A DNA stretch of 64,000 bases from Pseudogulbenkiania subflava DSM 22618 (GTDB lineage Bacteria > Pseudomonadota > Gammaproteobacteria > Burkholderiales > Chromobacteriaceae). The DNA is taken from assembly GCF_900177275.1 (NCBI RefSeq), contig NZ_FXAG01000003.1:251008-315007 (forward strand). Reading direction: 5' to 3'. Both the position numbers and the translations under genes were made by a program. Below the pieces are notes generated by a model that saw nothing but the letters and a program-made list of their open reading frames with translations, was not told the origin of the DNA and did not search any database. Each line of letters begins with the position of its first letter. Position 1 is the first letter of the stretch. This document shows positions 1 through 8,264 of this stretch, one piece after another.

Positions 1-333
1 AGCAATCCCGGGATGCGTCGTTGTGCCGATGATGCCCGACAGATTTTCCATGCGGTTCGCCAGTACTGGATTGAGCAGGGCGCAACCGGCAAGGAGCTCT
101 ATAACTTTGCCTGTCAGCAGGCCGAACAACGGGGCTGGAAGCTGAATCTGGACCTCTCGGGCCACCGCATTGCCGACTTTCCGCATGCTTCGGTCTATGA
201 GGGGGCGCTGGCGGATGTGGATTTCAGTCCGTCACGGCTGCTGTGGGTACTGGAGATTCATATTCGCCATCCCTCGGAACCATACGGTGCGTTCTTCGAG
301 GACTTGCTGCTTGAAGATGACTATTTCATCTAA
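1..333 (+). CDS. M24 family metallopeptidase, C-terminal fragment
   Basis: The reading frame is open from the first base of the window, so this is the 3' end (110 codons) of a gene that starts upstream. The visible part is the end of a pita-bread metallopeptidase (Xaa-Pro aminopeptidase/methionine aminopeptidase fold). It shows the metal-ligand blocks in the usual order: a histidine in HRIADFPH, a glutamate in WVLEIHIRHP and a second glutamate in GAFFEDLLL. The Asp ligands of the family would lie upstream of the window. The substrate cannot be told from the fragment. A strong hairpin terminator follows 79 bp after the stop. The assignment is by motif recognition; no alignment was run. Confidence 0.75.
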   Translation, partial: SNPGMRRCADDARQIFHAVRQYWIEQGATGKELYNFACQQAEQRGWKLNLDLSGHRIADFPHASVYEGALADVDFSPSRLLWVLEIHIRHPSEPYGAFFEDLLLEDDYFI

Positions 334-411
334 ACCAAGTCGAACCGACCCTGAATCATTCGTACTCACCACGCGTAGCCGTATGATGCAGGCGCAGCCA
401 ACCTGAAAAGC

Positions 412-434
412 AAAAGGGGCCAACGGCCCCTTTT
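412..434 (+). terminator. Rho-independent terminator after the M24 peptidase gene
   Basis: A perfect 10-bp stem (AAAAGGGGCC / GGCCCCTTTT) with a 3-nt loop is followed by TTTT. It is symmetrical enough to work in both directions. Confidence 0.8.
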
Positions 435-446
435 CTTTGCTCAGAC

Positions 447-483
447 TCCGACGAACTTTATTCGGATCCGACAGACTTTATTT
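447..483. repeat. Two tandem 17-bp repeats with 20-bp period
   Basis: TCCGACGAACTTTATTC (447-463) and TCCGACAGACTTTATTT (467-483) lie head to tail with an exact 20-bp period, just outside the left boundary of the metal-resistance island. On the minus strand the units read AATAAAGTyyGTCGGA. Arrays of about 20-bp units are typical of transposase-binding sites at Tn7-like ends, so this may be the end of a second, neighbouring element. Two units alone do not prove it. Confidence 0.45.
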
Positions 484-500
484 GCTCAAGTCATTGAAGA

Positions 501-623
501 GTGACAAAAATGTCTGCACTACTAATTTATTAAAAATCAAAGAAATACGGCAGCCTAAAATACTGAGAAAGTTTGCACTCTCATGGGTTAGGAACGCTTC
601 GCAGTGACAAATATGTTGGCACT
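501..623. repeat. Left-end array of 20-bp transposase-type sites
   Basis: Two clear copies in the same orientation occur on the plus strand, at 501-520 (GTGACAAAAATGTCTGCACT) and 604-623 (GTGACAAATATGTTGGCACT). A degraded copy lies around 562-579 and ends in GTTTGCACT. The array points inward, and the mirror-image array lies at 18240-18299. The whole 334-649 interval holds no convincing gene. Confidence 0.7.
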
Positions 624-649
624 CTTTGGAAATTTCTCTCTTTCTCGAC

Positions 650-1918
650 TCACCCCCCCAGTCGCTGAGCCAACGCCATGACGGGCTTCAGTCCCGAACC
701 GAAACGGACAATGGCTTCACGATGGCACTCCAACTCGCCGTACGGAAGATAGAGGATATCCAGTTCGGATACACGCGAGAACGCTGGCCGGGTGAGTTGT
801 TGCCTGACCTCGTCCTGGCGTCCATCGGGTGCAACGAGAAATAACTTGGTACCAACCCCTGGCTGGGTGCCAAGCGCCAAGTCCAGCATCCGGACGATGC
901 CGGAGTAAATTGAAGTGGAATGCTCAACCTCAAAGGCGGCGACGGCACATTTTGCTTGTTTATCCAACCAGATGACATCAATCAGCCGCACCGAGTCTCC
1001 CACCGCAGCAAGGTCTCCCGGCAATTGATCCAGACAACCGTCAGCCAGCAGTCCATCATCGCAACGGCGGGTGCGATCATTGGCAGCAATCCAGACGTCA
1101 AATCCCAGGGCGTGGCCCATGTCGCGAAGCCATGCCTGCATTCTAGTATGGGTCACGTCGTTGCTGCGAGCCGCAGCCAGTTGCTGTGTCAGCGTTGCCG
1201 CTTCGCTTCTCACACGGTGTAAATCTTCGAGCCAGGCCTGCTCAGCCGCAGCATCGTCGACAAGCGGCGGCGCAGTGTAACGGCCGCTGCCAACGTCGAA
1301 CATAAGACCGGCAACAGCTCCTAGATCGTTAGAGAGCACTTTACGATGCTGTTGGTTTAGTCTTAGCAAGCCCTCTCGCATCGAAAGGTAGTGGTCCCAA
1401 CGACCTAGCTTCACCCCTGCGCCTGTGACGGCGTTGTAGCCTTTCACGATTGCCGTATTGAAAGGGCAAACCAGCGTCGGGTGGATGAAATACAGCAGAT
1501 TGGCAACCGCAGGCCCCAGCCCCTTGATGCCTTTGGAGTCAATCTCGTGGATTGCATCAAGCACGGCTTCTGCGGTAGTGCAGCAGTCGCATGCATCGAG
1601 CAATCTCGCGAAGGCTCGTTGATTTTCTGGATTCTCGTAGATGTCGGGAATACGTAGTTTGGGCTTCCATAGGAATGCATGGTCGGCCCCTTTAAAAATC
1701 TGCCGTTGTTCGGCTACTGACCGAACAACGGTCTCCAGAGACGAGCCCCGATAGGCATTGCCAAACCGATCCGCTTGTATTTCCTTGACGACCTGCCCAA
1801 TGCCGCGACGGATAGACCGAAAATTCTTCAGCCTTTCTTCCCACAAAAACCACGTCTGGTAGGTGCCATTAGGGTCATTCTTCCAATGGTCAATAAGTCG
1901 CGAAAGTGAGTCGTGCAT
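650..1918 (-). CDS. Putative type II restriction-endonuclease-like protein (HhH + PD-(D/E)XK-like)
   Basis: This 422-residue protein is unrelated to its metal-resistance neighbours. Around residues 129-147 there is a helix-hairpin-helix-like stretch (KGIKGLGPAVANLLYF). The C-terminal third has the D...E-x-E layout of a PD-(D/E)XK nuclease: D314 in LIDVIWLDK, then AFEVEHSTSIYSG (328-340), a signature seen in several restriction-enzyme families. No DNA methyltransferase is adjacent, which is unusual for a conventional restriction system. The gene sits directly inside the left end repeats of the island, transcribed toward that end. It could be a defence nuclease, a solitary endonuclease, or a domesticated element function. 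The fold is recognised by eye; target and activity are unknown. Confidence 0.5.
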   Translation of the reverse strand: MHDSLSRLIDHWKNDPNGTYQTWFLWEERLKNFRSIRRGIGQVVKEIQADRFGNAYRGSSLETVVRSVAEQRQIFKGADHAFLWKPKLRIPDIYENPENQRAFARLLDACDCCTTAEAVLDAIHEIDSKGIKGLGPAVANLLYFIHPTLVCPFNTAIVKGYNAVTGAGVKLGRWDHYLSMREGLLRLNQQHRKVLSNDLGAVAGLMFDVGSGRYTAPPLVDDAAAEQAWLEDLHRVRSEAATLTQQLAAARSNDVTHTRMQAWLRDMGHALGFDVWIAANDRTRRCDDGLLADGCLDQLPGDLAAVGDSVRLIDVIWLDKQAKCAVAAFEVEHSTSIYSGIVRMLDLALGTQPGVGTKLFLVAPDGRQDEVRQQLTRPAFSRVSELDILYLPYGELECHREAIVRFGSGLKPVMALAQRLGG

Positions 1919-2099
1919 GGATGGTGAATGTAGAAACCAAATGAGCTCAGACTAATGGAGTAGCTTAGAAATATCAATTGGCCATTGACAATGATTTTAC
2001 GACCACGACTTGCAATGCTGACGGGATGGGAGTGATACAAATCAAGGTTTCAAGAAATGAGGGTAGTGCACTTGGGGCAACGCTTCTACACTCTAACTC

Positions 2100-2459
2100 A
2101 TGCAAGTCTTACGTCGTGCCATCCTCTCCTTGTTGCTCCTGTTGCAGCTACAGCCCATGCTTGCAACCGGCACGACAGCCTTATCTGCTAGACAGGTTAG
2201 GGGACATGCCATGACGACGTGCAGCATGCCAGCCCCTTCCAAGATGGCAACCATGCATGAGGACTGCGTCAAACAGTCAGCAAGTGTCGACGTATGCTCA
2301 GCTGCTGGTGGCTGTCTCCAGCATTGCACACCCATTGCGACAAGCGACAAGAATATTCCCATCCTTGCATTGCTCGTATCTGGGCCATGGCCCACAGGGG
2401 AGACGGTAATGCAAAGCATTTCCCTTCCTCCTCCTTATAAGCCCCCCATTCAAGTCTGA
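2100..2459 (+). CDS. Small secreted Cys/Met/His-containing protein, metal-cluster associated
   Basis: A 119-residue protein with a hydrophobic signal peptide (about residues 1-24) and a mature part containing several Cys, Met and His residues, ending in a Pro-rich tail (PPPYKPPIQV). Such proteins (DUF2946-like) accompany copper and cation resistance genes, and the plus-strand partner 79 bp downstream is a beta-propeller protein. A clear Shine-Dalgarno sequence is lacking, so the start is provisional. The function is unknown; binding of copper or another soft metal in the periplasm is a guess from composition and context. Confidence 0.45.
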   Translation: MQVLRRAILSLLLLLQLQPMLATGTTALSARQVRGHAMTTCSMPAPSKMATMHEDCVKQSASVDVCSAAGGCLQHCTPIATSDKNIPILALLVSGPWPTGETVMQSISLPPPYKPPIQV

Positions 2460-2537
2460 TTCTCGCCGTTACTCAACATCTGTTGCCGTATAAGGCACAG
2501 CGATTCTCCGCGATATTAGATTTGAAGGGATTTTGTC

Positions 2538-3602
2538 ATGTCCAAACATCAGTTGAAGCTTACCGCCCTTGTTTTAGCTCTGGCCACTAGCATGTTGCAT
2601 GCTGCCAATTTGCCGAACGGCTTTGTCTACAGTGCCAATGAAGATGACAAATCGATCAGTGAGATTAGGCTTGGCAATGGCACGGTGCGTAGCAAAAAAG
2701 TACCGATCGTACCGCACAATGTGCAAATCGCCCCAGATGGCAACACGCTGCTGGCGGTGGGAATCCCCGCAGCCAGTCATGGTGCGCATGACATGAATGG
2801 CATGGCCGCAATGCCTGGTGGAACAATAGCCAGCGCTGCCCACAAAGACAGCGAGGGCAAACTATTGATCCTTGATATCGGGCAATTTGGCAAGGTATTG
2901 GCTACGCTCCCCGCCGGCGAACATCCCGCCCACGTGGTAACAGATCCGAAGGGGAAGCGGGCCTATATCACTAGTTCCGAAGACAATCAGGTTACCGTAG
3001 TCGATATCGCCCGGAAGCGCATCGTAGCCAAGGTCTCCACCGGAGCCTTTCCCCATGGCCTCAGACCGAGCCCCGATGGTCGCGAGTTGTACGTCGCCAA
3101 CGTGAAAGATGGCAGCGTCTCCGTCATCGATACTGCGGGCCTCAAAGAGGTGACGCGCATCCCAGTCGGCCGTGCTCCTGTTCAGGTGGCCTTCACCCCG
3201 GATGGAAAACGTGTCTATGTGTCGCTACGAGATGACAATCAAGTCGCAGTCATAGATACATCGACCCGCCAAATCGTCGGCCGCCTCGCAGTCGGGCGTA
3301 ACCCGATCCAGGTGTATGCCACCCCTAACGGCAGCAAGGTGTATGTCGCCAATCAAGGAACAGAGAACAACCCGGATAATACGGTATCCGTGATCGAAAC
3401 TGGAGGTCAAAAGGTACTGGAAACAGTCACGACTGGAGCAGGCGCTCACGGTGTCGTCGTGAGCAACGATGGAGCCGCCGCCTTTATTACCAATACCTTG
3501 GCGGGAACAGTCAGCGCCATAGATACGGAAACCCAACGCGTCGTCGCCACCTATAAGGTTGGGGCCGGCCCCAACGGCATTACGTACCGCGCAATCCCAT
3601 AA
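2538..3602 (+). CDS. YVTN-family beta-propeller repeat protein (YncE-like)
   Basis: A 354-residue exported protein. Residues 1-22 form a signal peptide ending in MLHA. The rest is built of about 40-residue YVTN repeats, recognisable by recurring KRVYVS / ELYVANVKDGSVSVID / KVYVANQGTENNPDNTVSVI segments. These make a seven-bladed type propeller in the periplasm. An AAGGGA ribosome binding site precedes the ATG. YncE-like proteins recur in metal and redox clusters, but their biochemical role is not settled. A His/Met-rich insertion (around residues 76-96, containing HGAHDMNGMAAM) could bind metal, which fits the neighbourhood. Confidence 0.8.
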   Translation: MSKHQLKLTALVLALATSMLHAANLPNGFVYSANEDDKSISEIRLGNGTVRSKKVPIVPHNVQIAPDGNTLLAVGIPAASHGAHDMNGMAAMPGGTIASAAHKDSEGKLLILDIGQFGKVLATLPAGEHPAHVVTDPKGKRAYITSSEDNQVTVVDIARKRIVAKVSTGAFPHGLRPSPDGRELYVANVKDGSVSVIDTAGLKEVTRIPVGRAPVQVAFTPDGKRVYVSLRDDNQVAVIDTSTRQIVGRLAVGRNPIQVYATPNGSKVYVANQGTENNPDNTVSVIETGGQKVLETVTTGAGAHGVVVSNDGAAAFITNTLAGTVSAIDTETQRVVATYKVGAGPNGITYRAIP

Positions 3603-3810
3603 TCATGGTGGCCGCCCGTCGATCGGGCGGCCTGTTCCAAGGCGGGAGTTTTTCTAACCATCGCCCCTCAAATCGAGAGGAGAATGATGTCGGCACCACC
3701 CCTCCTCTCTCGTTCCCCCTCTCCACATCCCGCTCACTGGAACACTATTTGGCGGCAAGGCGACTTTGCCGTCTTCCCCATGACTTCAGCCCGGATTTCA
3801 TGAGGGGGAA

Positions 3811-4479
3811 CTACCTGCGTTCCACATCCCCTCGGGGCCCGACCGTTTGGGCACTCAGCTTCGGGAAGAACGGAGGAGTATGCCGCCAATAATGCTCATA
3901 TTCTTCTCCGAATTCGGCAGCGACTTCGCGCTCCTCGCGGAAGGCAAGACGAACATACATAACCACCAGAATCGGGAACATTACCAGTGTCAGCAGCGTC
4001 GGCCACTGTAGCAGAAAGCCGAACATGATCAGCACAAAGCCGATGTACTGCGGATGCCGCACCCGAACATAGGGACCGGTCATGGCCAAGCGATGCGCGC
4101 GTTGTGCATCATAGAGAACCCTCCACGAGGCCGCGAGCAGCCAGAATCCACCGCCGATGAACGCAGAGCTCAACAGGTGGAACGGTCCAAAATGGGGATT
4201 GGATCTCCAGCCAAACATGACTTCGAGCAAGTGACCAGAATCGTGGGCGAAGAAGTTGACGTCTGGAAATTTGCTGCTTAGCCAGCCGGACAATAAATAG
4301 ATCGTCAACGGGAAACCGTACATCTCGGCAAACAGCGCCACGATAAACGCTGAGAAGGCGCTGAAGGAGCGCCAGTCTCGCTTTGACTGGGGCTTCGCGA
4401 AGCTGAAGGCGAAAATGATAAAGACCAGAGAATTAATGAGGACCAGCGACCACAAGCCATAGGCAGGCGTGTCTTTCAT
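3811..4479 (-). CDS. Isoprenylcysteine carboxyl methyltransferase (ICMT/PEMT)-family membrane protein
   Basis: A 222-residue multi-pass membrane protein. The C-terminal half carries the ICMT/PEMT signature: TGPYVRVRHPQYIGF, followed by two hydrophobic helices and FREEREVAAEFGEEY. The open frame extends further upstream, but the start at 4479 is chosen because its ATG overlaps the stop of the DUF2933 gene (ATGA), a sign of translational coupling, and the upstream extension is low-complexity read-through of that gene. Members of this family are common in bacterial copper/silver islands, where the methyl acceptor is unknown. Confidence 0.75.
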   Translation of the reverse strand: MKDTPAYGLWSLVLINSLVFIIFAFSFAKPQSKRDWRSFSAFSAFIVALFAEMYGFPLTIYLLSGWLSSKFPDVNFFAHDSGHLLEVMFGWRSNPHFGPFHLLSSAFIGGGFWLLAASWRVLYDAQRAHRLAMTGPYVRVRHPQYIGFVLIMFGFLLQWPTLLTLVMFPILVVMYVRLAFREEREVAAEFGEEYEHYWRHTPPFFPKLSAQTVGPRGDVERR

Positions 4480-4760
4480 TTCCGATCTCCTTGGTTTCCC
4501 CGCGGGGAAGTGTTGCTGTTGACATCGTGACCTTCTCCATGCCCAGCGTGACCACCATGCATGAAAAGATGCATCAGGGGACAAGCCAGTAGCAGAAGGA
4601 ACGGCAGCCAACCGAACAAATGGGCCCGGTGTTCGGAAAGCAGGAAGAAGGCCGCAACAGCAATAAAACCCCAGAAGACCCAACTCCCTCGTAGTCCACG
4701 GGAATGGCTATGCTCACTGTCCTGGTGTGTCACGTGTTCGTTTTTCTGCATCGGTTCCAT
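4476..4760 (-). CDS. DUF2933-type small membrane protein
   Basis: A 94-residue protein with a His-rich N-terminus, two closely spaced hydrophobic helices (about 28-43 and 50-66) and a His/Gly-rich tail (HLFMHGGHAGHGEGH). This matches DUF2933 proteins of heavy-metal resistance loci. GGAG lies eight bases before the ATG at 4760, supporting that start. The histidine clusters on both sides of the membrane hairpin suggest metal contact, but no function is established. Confidence 0.7.
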   Translation of the reverse strand: MEPMQKNEHVTHQDSEHSHSRGLRGSWVFWGFIAVAAFFLLSEHRAHLFGWLPFLLLLACPLMHLFMHGGHAGHGEGHDVNSNTSPRGNQGDRK

Positions 4761-4816
4761 TGCGATGACTCCAATCGATCATTCGGAATGACAGCATTGC
4801 TCCCTCGGGAGCCCAA

Positions 4817-5128
4817 TCAACAGCAGCCACCGCCATGGCGATGAGTTTGGCCTTGTATAAACTGTTGTGGGTTCTTCTCGAATTCGGTGCGCGAACTCTC
4901 CGATTCGAATAAATACTTCTGGCCTTGATATGTCGAAATAAGCGCTTTGGCTTTGTCAACGGGCCGACCAGTCACCGGGTCACGCGGGGAGTCATCCTGA
5001 TGTGAGTGTCCACCTCCAGCACCATGCCTATGCCCCCCCATGCCACACCCCATCCCTCCACGTCGCATTAAAAAAACTAGGCCGACTGCCAACAACAGCC
5101 AAATCGCGTTCTCCGATAACCATTGCAT
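4817..5128 (-). CDS. YHS-domain small membrane-anchored protein
   Basis: 103 residues: one N-terminal transmembrane helix (8-21), a Gly/His-rich linker (RRGGMGCGMGGHRHGAGG), a YHS-like domain beginning DPVTGRPVDKAKA, and a terminal HRHGGGCC metal-binding tail. The same YHS domain type is found twice in the ATPase encoded upstream in this operon. An AAGGAAAC ribosome binding site precedes the start. A likely role is handling Cu or Ag at the membrane (inference). Confidence 0.7.
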   Translation of the reverse strand: MQWLSENAIWLLLAVGLVFLMRRGGMGCGMGGHRHGAGGGHSHQDDSPRDPVTGRPVDKAKALISTYQGQKYLFESESSRTEFEKNPQQFIQGQTHRHGGGCC

Positions 5129-5234
5129 GATATGTTTCCTTATCGAGCAAGATTGCGAACAAAATATGCCAACAAGCGGAGGGCAAACTTACTATCATTC
5201 GAAAACCCTTGCTGCAGTGAGATAGAAGTTAATT

Positions 5235-5450
5235 TCACGTATTTCTTCTTTCATGCCCTTTTCGCATTCCGCTGGCGATTTCTTCCTCGCTGCGTTTAGC
5301 AAGGCGCAAAGTCATCCAAACGACGACCGGGCAACTGAATAACACCAACGCAAGAACAAGCGTGAGCAGCGAAAAGCCGTAGAAATAAAACATCCCGATC
5401 GCTACAGCAACAGCAATAACGGCACACATCCCATAAGCCAGTTGTTTCAT
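5235..5450 (-). CDS. Small two-helix membrane protein of the copper operon
   Basis: 71 residues with two predicted transmembrane helices (about 5-25 and 28-48) followed by a basic and acidic cytoplasmic tail (LRLAKRSEEEIASG). It is preceded by GGAAGAG at good spacing. It lies between the P-type ATPase and the YHS protein in the same direction, so it is probably part of the same transcript. I do not recognise the family. Confidence 0.55.
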   Translation of the reverse strand: MKQLAYGMCAVIAVAVAIGMFYFYGFSLLTLVLALVLFSCPVVVWMTLRLAKRSEEEIASGMRKGHERRNT

Positions 5451-5501
5451 CGCTATCTCTTCCCTGTATTGATTGCTCCCGACGATGTGATCAGCACCAG
5501 A

Positions 5502-7859
5502 CTAGAGTCCAATCTGCGCCCGTTTGAGCAATGCCGAGTTAACAATTACCGACAAAGAGCTCAACGCCATCGCTGCCGCCGCGAGAATCGGGTTCAAGAA
5601 ACCCAAAGCCGCCACAGGAATACCGATGCTGTTGTAAATGAAGGCCCAGAACAGGTTCTGCTTGATCTTGCGCATCGTGGCGCGGGACAACTGAATCGAG
5701 GCCATCACATCACGCACGTCGTTCTTGATGAGGATGATGCCGCCGGTTTCCTTGGCTACGTCCGAACCGGAGCCGATAGCGACGCCAATGTCGGCAGTAG
5801 CCAGCGCTGGCGCATCGTTCACCCCGTCACCGACCATGGCAACCACCTCACCCTCGCCCTGAAGTTGGCGGATCACGTTCACCTTGTCGTCCGGCAATAC
5901 CTCGGCAATGACACGATCGATGCCGATCTGTTTGGCTATGGCATCGGCGGTGCGCTGGTTGTCACCGGTGAGCAGCACAACCTTAATGTTGCGAGCCTTC
6001 AGTGCCGCGACCACTTCCACGGCCTCCGGTTTCAGAGTGTCCGCGACTGCGATGACACCAATTAAGGTGTTCCCGATGCCAACCAGCATGGCTGTCTTGC
6101 CGTCCGCCTCCAGGCGAGTCAGTGCTGCTTCCGCCTCCTCGACCGGGACGTTCCGTTGCGCAGCGAGTCGGCGATTGCCTAGAAAAACCAGTTGGCCATC
6201 GACGGTTCCCTGGATGCCATGACCAGCAATAGCGGTGATGCCACTTGCCTTTGGCAGAGCCCCGCCGCGGTGCAGAGCAGCACGAACAATCGCCTCACCC
6301 AGCGGATGCTCGGACCCGCTTTCCACGGCACCCGCCATGCTCAGCACTAAAGACTCGCTATTGCCCTTGAACGGGATCACATCGGTGACAGTAGGTTCTC
6401 CGCGGGTAAGCGTGCCGGTCTTATCAAACACGATCGTGCTCAACTTCTCGGCTCGCTCCAGCACTTCGCCGCCCCGAATCAGGATGCCGCCATCGGCGCC
6501 CTTGCCTACCCCCACCATCAGCGCGGCTGGCGTCGCCACGCCCAGCGCACATGGGCAGGAAATAATCAGGACCGCGATGAAAGCCAGCAACCCTTGCGGG
6601 AAGTTGCCGGCCAACCACCAACCGACGAACGCCAGCAACGCCACGGCTACCACGGCCGGCACGAAATAGCCGGTGACGGTGTCGGCCAACCGCTGGACCT
6701 GCGCCGTGCTCGCCTGCGCCTCTTCCACCATCTTGATGATCTGGGCCAGCGCGGTATCGGCGCCAATCTTGGTCGCCTTGAAGGTGAACACCCCGCTGCG
6801 GTTGAGCGTTCCGCCGATGACCGATGTGCCCGGCCTCTTTTCGACCGGCATCGATTCGCCGGTAAGCATCGACTCATCAACAGTCGACGCCCCTTCGGTA
6901 ACCTCACCGTCGGTCGGGATTTTCTCGCCCGGCTTCACCACAACAAGCTCTCCCACCATAATGCTCTCGGCGGGAATCTCGACCTCTTGGCCATCGCGCA
7001 TTACGTGAGCAGCGGCCGGCTTGAGGTCTAGCAGTCGCCGCACCGCTGCAGACGACTTCTTCTTGATGATTTCTTCCATGTACTTGCCGAGCAAGACGAA
7101 GGCGATGATGACCGCCGACACTTCAAAGTACACATCGCGTTCCGCCACCTTGACCGGCAGCACGTCGGGGAAGAACAGGACGGCGACGCTGTAGAAGTAG
7201 GCCACTGAGGTGCCTAGCGCGATCAGGAAATCCATGTTGATGTTGCGGGTGCGAATAGCATTCCACGCCCCCTTGTAGAACCCCCACCCTCCGATGAACT
7301 GCACCGGTGTCACCAACAAGAACAACCACATCCCCCAGGTAAACCAGGGCAAGGCCGGAATCGGTGCCCACGTCAGCAGCGTGGCGCCGGCGGCAAGTGC
7401 AATGAAGGCTCCGGCACGCAGTATCGCGAGCGCCAACACCCCGGTCAGGGCAATGGCGACACGCGCCTTCATCGCCTTCAATTCAGTCTCGGGGGATTCG
7501 AAGGTCCGCAGACAGCTATCGCTGCAGAAATAATAGGTTCGACCACCACGCTCCGCTTTCAGGGCGGATGCCTTGTCTACCATCATGCCGCAGATTGGAT
7601 CCTTGGCCCGGTCACCACCGCCGACCATCTTGGCCGGCGTAGGCACAGTAGTGACGTGGTGGTGGTGTGCTGTAGCTGTGGTTTGACCGTGAACTTCCAC
7701 CAATACGGGCTGATCAACGTATCTCTTCGGTGCTGCAGCGAACTGTTTCTGGCACCGAGTGGAACAGAACCAATATTTCCGACCTTGGTACTCCTGGCTG
7801 GCTTGTGCTGTCGTGGTGTCAGTCTGCATGCCACAGACCGGATCAATAACGGTTGCCAT
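5502..7859 (-). CDS. copA: Copper/silver-translocating P1B-type ATPase with two N-terminal YHS domains
   Basis: 785 residues. Instead of the usual HMA domains, the N-terminus has two YHS metal-binding domains (DPVCGM about 6-45 and DPICGM about 87-125), joined by a His-rich linker (HHHH at 65-68). The catalytic core is complete: TGES (333-336), the CPC metal-translocation motif in ISCPCALG (435-437), the phosphorylated aspartate in DKTGTLT (479), SEHPLGE and GDGVNDAP. The CPC motif and YHS domains indicate export of Cu(I)/Ag(I) across the inner membrane. AAGGAG precedes the ATG. It works with the adjacent multicopper oxidase and small metal-binding proteins. Confidence 0.93.
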   Translation of the reverse strand: MATVIDPVCGMQTDTTTAQASQEYQGRKYWFCSTRCQKQFAAAPKRYVDQPVLVEVHGQTTATAHHHHVTTVPTPAKMVGGGDRAKDPICGMMVDKASALKAERGGRTYYFCSDSCLRTFESPETELKAMKARVAIALTGVLALAILRAGAFIALAAGATLLTWAPIPALPWFTWGMWLFLLVTPVQFIGGWGFYKGAWNAIRTRNINMDFLIALGTSVAYFYSVAVLFFPDVLPVKVAERDVYFEVSAVIIAFVLLGKYMEEIIKKKSSAAVRRLLDLKPAAAHVMRDGQEVEIPAESIMVGELVVVKPGEKIPTDGEVTEGASTVDESMLTGESMPVEKRPGTSVIGGTLNRSGVFTFKATKIGADTALAQIIKMVEEAQASTAQVQRLADTVTGYFVPAVVAVALLAFVGWWLAGNFPQGLLAFIAVLIISCPCALGVATPAALMVGVGKGADGGILIRGGEVLERAEKLSTIVFDKTGTLTRGEPTVTDVIPFKGNSESLVLSMAGAVESGSEHPLGEAIVRAALHRGGALPKASGITAIAGHGIQGTVDGQLVFLGNRRLAAQRNVPVEEAEAALTRLEADGKTAMLVGIGNTLIGVIAVADTLKPEAVEVVAALKARNIKVVLLTGDNQRTADAIAKQIGIDRVIAEVLPDDKVNVIRQLQGEGEVVAMVGDGVNDAPALATADIGVAIGSGSDVAKETGGIILIKNDVRDVMASIQLSRATMRKIKQNLFWAFIYNSIGIPVAALGFLNPILAAAAMALSSLSVIVNSALLKRAQIGL

Positions 7860-7915
7860 GTGCTTTCTCCTTGCCCCCGCGATATGGGGGAAGTTGTCGC
7901 CAATGCTTTCTAGAT

Positions 7916-8194
7916 TTAGTATCGATTACCTTGCAACAGGCCATGCAGCCATGCGAACACCGTACCGACCATGAATCCCCACACCGCCAGCACCACGAGG
8001 GGGTACATGAACTTCGCGAAGGTAAAAGGCTCTGGAGTATCCAGCTTGTGGAAGTCGAGGCCATGGAACAGTGCGTTGAGAAAATCGACACCCCGATCCG
8101 GCCACAAGGCATACAGTACAGCGCACACGCCATAGCTGATCGCCATGGTCGAAGCCAGTGCGACACCAATTTTCCAGGGGGCATTCGTATTCAT
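7916..8194 (-). CDS. DUF5676-type small membrane protein
   Basis: 92 residues with two transmembrane helices (roughly 11-31 and 62-83) separated by a periplasmic loop ([18 protein letters not shown]). The start at 8194 is chosen over the longer frame (to 8221) because GTAAGGAGAG lies just upstream of it. DUF5676 proteins sit beside copper ATPases in many resistance islands; their function is unknown. Confidence 0.65.
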   Translation of the reverse strand: MNTNAPWKIGVALASTMAISYGVCAVLYALWPDRGVDFLNALFHGLDFHKLDTPEPFTFAKFMYPLVVLAVWGFMVGTVFAWLHGLLQGNRY

Positions 8195-8264
8195 GACACT
8201 CTCCTTACACTGAGATACCAAACAGTCGATATGAGCACATGGCCTCGGTGAACCCCTTACCGCC

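Noticed and set aside
501..623. Short spaced repeats as a CRISPR array
   Set aside because: Units are few, have no uniform spacers, and occur inverted at both ends of the island; no cas genes.
1978..2214. Alternative frame overlapping the start of the 2100-2459 gene
   Set aside because: No ribosome binding site and no recognisable protein; the 2100 frame has a proper signal peptide.
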